This document shows, piece by piece, positions 58,724 through 64,000 of a stretch of 64,000 nucleotides of DNA. The number at the start of each line of letters is the position of its first letter. The stretch's first letter is position 1. Source of the DNA: Unio delphinus (lineage: Eukaryota; Mollusca; Bivalvia; Unionida; Unionidae); assembly GCA_029339505.1 (NCBI GenBank), contig JAQISU010000182.1, positions 2,093,501-2,157,500 of the forward strand, written 5' to 3'. The notes under the pieces are model-generated. The model saw only the letters and a list, made by a program, of their open reading frames with translations, was not told the DNA's origin and made no database searches. Both the position numbers and the translations under genes were made by a program.

Positions 58724-59460
58724 TGATGATAAATACATTAAACAAAACCCCAAATCTCTCCACTATACTTAAACTGTTATTCTATAATGTATAAGTTTTG
58801 TAGCATCATTTGTGAAATGAATTAGATTATTTTCAACGTCTAAAACATCATTCCAGAAGAGAAAAGCATTTATCACACAGATGATTAAGAGAGCATTGAA
58901 GAAAATATAAATTGGAAGATATGAATGGATAAGACTTAAAATTAACCTGTTGCCTAAGTTACAATGAATGACTAAAGAAGACGACTTGAACGATATCAGA
59001 TCAAAAAACGTAACAGAAACCCCAAAATCAGCTTCAAGAAGGTAAAAGGTAGTCGGAATGAATATCGACTCAGTTTCGAATTCATGGCTTTCTATTGCTT
59101 CATGCTAACCTGCTGTTAAACAAACTTAGCTTTATCTCTTAGCAAGAGATCATCGTTTCAAGAACATCAAAAATAGTAATTGCAAAAACCACCATGGCGT
59201 AGAAAGCGTATCCCTAAAATTAAATCGTTCCCCCCCACCTCCAAATCTTGTTGCATTGTGAATTTGAGCGGCCATTGGAAATTGGAGTTTGCAACCAGGA
59301 TATATGGAACTGCAAACTATTAATATAAATAGTTGTATTGGCTATATTCTTCCCGACAGTAACAACGTTTTCGTCTTTAATAGCAGTAAAAGCAACAACT
59401 TTTTCAATCACAGTAGCAGGTTTTAGGAACCCTTTTAGACAATCAGCTTTAGATATCGTG
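58724..59460. other. unassigned stretch
   Basis: AT-rich. A poly-C run at 59229-59237. No gene recognised; could be upstream Polinton DNA. Confidence 0.4.
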
Positions 59461-59532
59461 CGACTTGTTGGTAAGCAGACATGGAAATATTAACACCGAC
59501 TTGTTGGTAAGCAGACATGGAAATATTAACAC
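59461..59532. repeat. 36-bp perfect tandem duplication
   Basis: Two identical copies starting 'cgacttgttggtaagcagac'. It sits at the start of the Polinton-type pseudogene that follows. Confidence 0.97.
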
Positions 59533-60170
59533 CGACGTTTATTATTCAGTACCTAGTGACAGTTTCATGGATGTGTTTTTCTACAAAATATGTTACTTCA
59601 CAGTCAAATTACTTTAAGCAATGCAGTTGGATCCCGAAGCTCACTGGAGTGTGGTTTTGGTAGAAATCATTCCTTCTTTTCACTATACGAGTGTGGTTGG
59701 AGCTGAAACACTTTCCTCGCAGAAATATTCAACGAACAAGTTCAAAAACATTTGGACAAACATGATCCTAGTGTTTACGAATCCAAAACACCATGATCAC
59801 CAAATCCCAAATTGAATAAATATTCCACACGAACTCGTGCAATTTATTTTGTCCTCAAGATCTCAAAACGATTTAATGTATGTGTAACAACCAGTATGTC
59901 AAAACAATCGTCGAAATGTACTGATCAAGTACTGATCCCAACAGTATCGAATTAAACAAAAGTCTAAATTTGATGTATTTATGGTCTGCTGACGTCGAAT
60001 ACGACCTGGTGGGAAACACGGCTGTTCTCTTCCGAGATTCATTCCTTTAAAAGTAGTTTCTATTATACATGCTTATGATAAAGGAGGATAAAATATGCCT
60101 ATCGCAACACAGTGTGTCGTCTTTGACCACCATATCACCTATCAAGTTTAAAATCAAAAGAACAAACTGA
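59524..60170 (+). pseudogene. Polinton-type structural protein (penton-like), broken
   Basis: Plus-strand reads give 'VYYSVPSDSFMDVF', then after a stop 'DPEAHWSVVLVEI', the N-terminal signature of a conserved Polinton/adintovirus capsid-associated protein ('lPSdsSm...W.vgLvEI'). Near 59970-60040 another frame reads ADVEYDLVGNTAVLF, which fits a later block of the same protein. Frames change at least twice and stops intervene. The 'penton' label is by analogy. It lies in the same orientation as the block at 1815-9075 but 50 kb away, on the other side of the host gene. Confidence 0.55.
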
Positions 60171-60214
60171 AGATTATTTTGATATGAATAAAAGTACCTG
60201 AAAGTTGAAAATAT

Positions 60215-60305
60215 CTTGAAAATACTACTACTAATACTAATAATAATGAATCTTTGTAAAGCGCCTCATCTTAAGAAGCGCTAAATGCTTTACAACGTAT
60301 ATAAT
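60215..60305 (-). mobile_element. CR1/L2-like LINE 3' end, tiny fragment
   Basis: Read on the minus strand: 'gtaaagcatttagcgcttct', then 'gaggcgctttacaaag' and attatt, nearly the same 3' end as at 39030-39095. It separates the two Polinton remnants. Confidence 0.7.
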
Positions 60306-60424
60306 GACGTTTCTGCACAAAAAAGAAACAACAATCAACCATGAAATTAAAGAAACAACATGCTGAAAATATTTAAGGTAGGAAACAATTAGGTGTTTAA
60401 GTTTGATCTTGCAGTGGGAAATAT

Positions 60425-60670
60425 GTGAGTTATAGGAGCATCCACGGCATTTCTTACGACGATTATGTAGAAGGATATAATTTGTACGGGTTTTGTTTCA
60501 CTCCAGAAAAAGAAAGGAACGATGGATATTCCACTCTTATCAAATCAGGCCAACTTCACGTGGACCTTGTTTTGCAGTACCTCTGGCAAACATATTGAGC
60601 TTAATGTTTCATGTTTAATTTAACAATGCTCTGGACGTTAACATTACTGTTTGAGAAATGTGATCCAATA
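60425..60670 (+). pseudogene. Polinton-type capsid-associated protein (F54H12.2-like), C-terminal remnant
   Basis: One frame reads ISYDDYVEGYNLYGFCFTP, then 'LIKSGQLHVDLVLQYL'. After a frame change comes 'PLANILSLMFH', then 'FNNALDVNI'. This is the order of blocks at the C-terminus of proteins annotated 'F54H12.2-like', which are Polinton genes widespread in invertebrate genomes. A virion role is likely from context. Broken by at least two stops. Confidence 0.55.
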
Positions 60671-62364
60671 CTACCAGAGAAACCGAAAAGGAACACAAAC
60701 CTATGGATATAGGCGAATGTGATATTTACTGTCTGGAACAAAAACAACAGAAGCAGTGCCAGACCACACATAAACACGAAAAGATTTGTTAGGATGGCCA
60801 GAACAAGAACAACACTTAATCTCAAGCTTTGCTCACGACTTGGCTGTCAGATTCACGGATCTGTCCAGGAAATCTGGTTATACCTATGACGTCGATCATT
60901 CTAGTCAGAAAAAACACAACTTTTTGAAGATGAGTTGAGAAAATAAGTTGGAAGAATATCTAGAAGACTCACGGGCCCTAGTCTCCTAACAAACGATTTT
61001 GAAAAATCAGCATAAAAACACAAGACTTCTCTGGTAACGAAACGAATCAAAGGTCTCTTGTAATTGAATACGAAGAGAACCCACTCATCACCTTATATTT
61101 TCAAAGAAAAATCAGGTATGAGCTACTAGCTTATTAGTGTCTTTGAAAGAGAACAATAACTATATAGGAACGTCAAAAAACAAAGCAGAAAAGAGGAATA
61201 AATGTTTCATATCTTCATCATTTTACTGATTGACAGTTTGTATAAATGTTCAGGGAATCCAATGGTGGGCGTTAATCATAAGCTTCCAATAGAAAACCTA
61301 AAGACTTTCAAGTCTATGACATCAACATGAACGACAGTCCTCAACAACGAATCCACGTGGTAGCCGTCTACTTTCCAAAGAACCACAGTCTGATTCGAAT
61401 TGATTACTTCTTGTGCACGAAATCATTAGCTTTACGAGAAGATACTGTGTATCTACTCAGTTCAAAAATGTGAAATTGCAAGGATAATATTCCATTGTTT
61501 ACGAACAATACTGTGTGGACTTTCTTCATTAGCATATTCTTGGATTTCCCAAAGAAAATTAGGTGAATTGTCTTGACAATGTGTACTCAATAAATGATAA
61601 TAACATTTATATAGCTATCGATTATTTTCGCTCAAAAAGGAAGAGGTTTTAGATAGCAAAATGACGGTGTATTCGATCATTGGAAGTCTAGTCCAACTAG
61701 ATATTCTTATAAACCTTCTAACTATGTTCATACACAAGCCGAATGCAGCCAGTCCTTGTCCAAAATTACTCAAGTTTCCGAAGATGCCTTCTTAGTCACA
61801 ATACCGAAATTATTAATGAAATCGGGAATAATTTTGAATAAGACAAAATGAAAATCTACTTTTAAGACAACGCTACCGCTTCTTATCTTTCATAATTCTT
61901 ATACGGGTGGAACTTGCGCGTATATAGGCTAGAAAACAAAGTAACTCAGACCCATGTAAAAATAAAAGCTGCACACTCTTGCTCAAATCATACCAAAGAA
62001 GAACACAGCTTGCATAAGTCAGAATTATAGTACGATTGTTCGGCTGGATACTAAACACAAAATGTTCATACGATCAGTTTTGCTTGAACATTACTTGTAG
62101 AATGATTATACAATCATTTAGATGAAGATGAAGCTCATAATGATGATAGGATTAATTTGGTTTAAGATTAACACACAGAATGATTGGTTGAGGATTAATC
62201 ATATTCCACTACAGCATTATAATGTGGTTCTAACTCTATGACATCACTGGCTGCTCTTCAGTAATAAAGTCGTAATTAGGACATATCATCTCGTTGTTAT
62301 GATATACTAACTCATATATGGGAGCACTCTGCAGATATTATGAGCTTCTGAAATTGTGGTGGGT
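60671..62364. other. unassigned, probably more decayed Polinton DNA at the left
   Basis: A plus-strand open stretch at about 61295-61471 reads 'DINMNDSPQQRIHVVAVYFP' and later 'HSLIRIDYFLCTKSLALRED', which looks protein-coding and suits a virion protein, but I do not recognise it. The remainder shows nothing definite. Confidence 0.35.
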
Positions 62365-62995
62365 GAAAGGTGAAGTTGTTTACATTTGCAGCATGCACAA
62401 TGGAGAGAATGTTGACATACCTCTGTGTTACTTTCATGTACTGTGGCTAAAATTTCATCGTACTTGTGAAAATTGTATATTATCTAAGCACACAGCTAAC
62501 TAAAATGACTGCTTCCTTCTCTAAAAAAATCAGCCTGAATTGGTTTAAAATACACTATCTTTTTCAGTTTTTTTTTAACAGGGAAGATGAATTTTGCCAG
62601 ATTGAACAATAACAGCTTCTGAGAGTGCAATGAATAAATTACCAAATAAATAAAATGTAAAAAAAGTTATCGGCTCTTTTAATTTTTACAATTTACCTCT
62701 GAAGTAAAGCGAATAAGTGGAAATGACCGATCACAGCTTGCAGTTTTTTTTAGAGGTACACATTTGAAGTAAGGCCAAGCTGTATACTCTAAATATTACA
62801 CCCACCAATCATATAGCAAAATAAACGGAATTAAAGGTTCTATGAATAATACCTAAAGTAAACAAGGCTCTTTTTAAATAACCGAATACCCAGTGAGGAA
62901 ACCGGGAAAATTACTTTTCTTTAAATTCTAACCTATGCAAAATACGAAACTGTGAGCGCCATGTATACCATATAGTAGTAATTTGGAGATTCCCG
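62365..62995 (+). repeat. interspersed repeat X, contiguous copy
   Basis: 62370-62670 matches 28722-29025 (segment 1), and 62671-62990 matches 27655-27955 (segment 2). The two segments are contiguous here and in the opposite order from intron 4. Non-coding, AT-rich, family unknown. Confidence 0.8.
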
Positions 62996-64000
62996 GTCGC
63001 AATTACGACTGATAATTAACAATTCGTAATTACAAGATACTAAGTGGTAATTAAGAGAAAGCTAAGTCGTGACAACGAGATAAAATACTGATTTCAACGT
63101 GTCATTAGCATGTTTGCATGCTTAGACATGGCGAGAAATACAAACAAATGTTATGCAGGGAGGTCAGTGAGTTTTTAATCAATGCACACTACTCACGGGT
63201 ACCACGTTACCTCATCAAATGAGTGAGCAATGAATATCCATCACGAGAGTTCATATACACAACGGTAATGATTTATGCATAGTGATAAGCGGACGAATGA
63301 CCCATGACATCTTTACATTAAACTACAAAGCACCAGCAACTTACTGTACACGATTAGGAGAGAGGATATAATTTTAGCCCCCTTCCCATATGGAACTTGC
63401 AAAGAATAAGAGAACACGTACAACATAATTGCGAAGACATTGTAAATATCATTGGCAAATGCAAACGTAAAAGCATACAATCATATGAAAGGACATCTAC
63501 TACGTGTCAAATTTAGGTCACGATTCCCAGGCACAAGCCTTATGCGTAGCTTGCTGGGAAAGGGTCTAAGGGTAAGCAGGTAAAAACAAAACCACGTTTA
63601 CTTTGAGGAGCATGTAATTATCTCGTTTTCTGTTCCTTAACGTTTCTCCTGGTACATATAAGAGGGAAAATACCCCCCCCCCCCATCACAGTTCCATCAT
63701 TTTATAAAAATTATACACTATAGAATTCTAAGTGCTATTCCTAACTAGTTGGGTTAGGGTAATGATTATTAACTCTACAATGTATGGATGTATAGAACGT
63801 TGCATGCAATCAAAGTATCATGAATAGATGGAAGGATGGATTGACGGTCAGACAGACAAGCAGACAGACATAGAGAAAGCTAAATTTCATCTGATATCGC
63901 TTAAGATCTATTATAGTTTGTGTAATAGTAGCACTAGCGACAATATTAGTAGCAGAAAATGTTGTAATCATTGTATCAATATTCTTAAGTAGTTAGTTTC
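62996..64000. other. unassigned right end
   Basis: AT-rich with a run of C at 63671-63684 and short GACA/GATG repeats near 63830-63870. No gene recognised. Confidence 0.5.

Overview
The window is nuclear DNA from an animal, most likely a mollusc or a close lophotrochozoan. It is AT-rich and full of microsatellites and minisatellites. It carries two families of tRNA-derived SINEs (one ending in a mollusc-like 'atggcgttaaacc' tail), several non-LTR retrotransposons, one young Ty3/gypsy element and decayed Polinton/Maverick DNA. The only host gene I can support is a ten-exon, plus-strand orthologue of SPDL1 (Spindly), the kinetochore dynein adaptor, from 16591 to 46922. The species call is inference; the gene and element calls rest on motifs read directly from translations.

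Layout. 1-1800: (AC)n, a SINE, unassigned DNA. 1815-9075: a heavily broken plus-strand Polinton block holding a protein-primed family B DNA polymerase, a textbook BIR (inhibitor-of-apoptosis) domain, a possible RING-like remnant, the FtsK/HerA-type packaging ATPase without a visible Walker A, and a small basic Polinton-type protein. No integrase or confident protease was found. 9.2-16.5 kb: simple repeats, a 19-bp and a 51-bp minisatellite, one SINE. 16.6-46.9 kb: the Spindly gene. All ten coding exons line up with the human protein. The CC1 box, the Spindly motif and a C-terminal CaaX-like tetrapeptide are present, and the third intron appears to start with GC. Its introns hold a CR1/L2-like LINE split by a SINE with a 12-bp target duplication, a 4.1-kb LINE with a 10-bp target duplication, a LINE RNase H fragment, about ten SINE pieces and six tandem arrays.

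47-50.5 kb is AT-rich and mostly unassigned. 50549-58718 is a very young minus-strand LTR retrotransposon: two 1677-bp LTRs differing at two positions I could see, a perfect 5-bp TAGTC duplication, a tRNA-Leu-type primer site, and a polyprotein in the order Gag-protease-integrase-RT-RNase H. That Copia-like order in a gypsy-type element, with a SCAN-like Gag segment, marks the Gmr1-like group. Its pol frame is broken once inside RT. 59.5-60.7 kb holds a second set of Polinton-type structural-gene remnants, and 62.4-63.0 kb a second copy of an unnamed interspersed repeat seen in intron 4, with its two halves in swapped order.

Overall this is one functional-looking mitotic gene in a transposon-rich neighbourhood, with old viral-type Polinton DNA on both sides and one recent retrotransposon insertion downstream.
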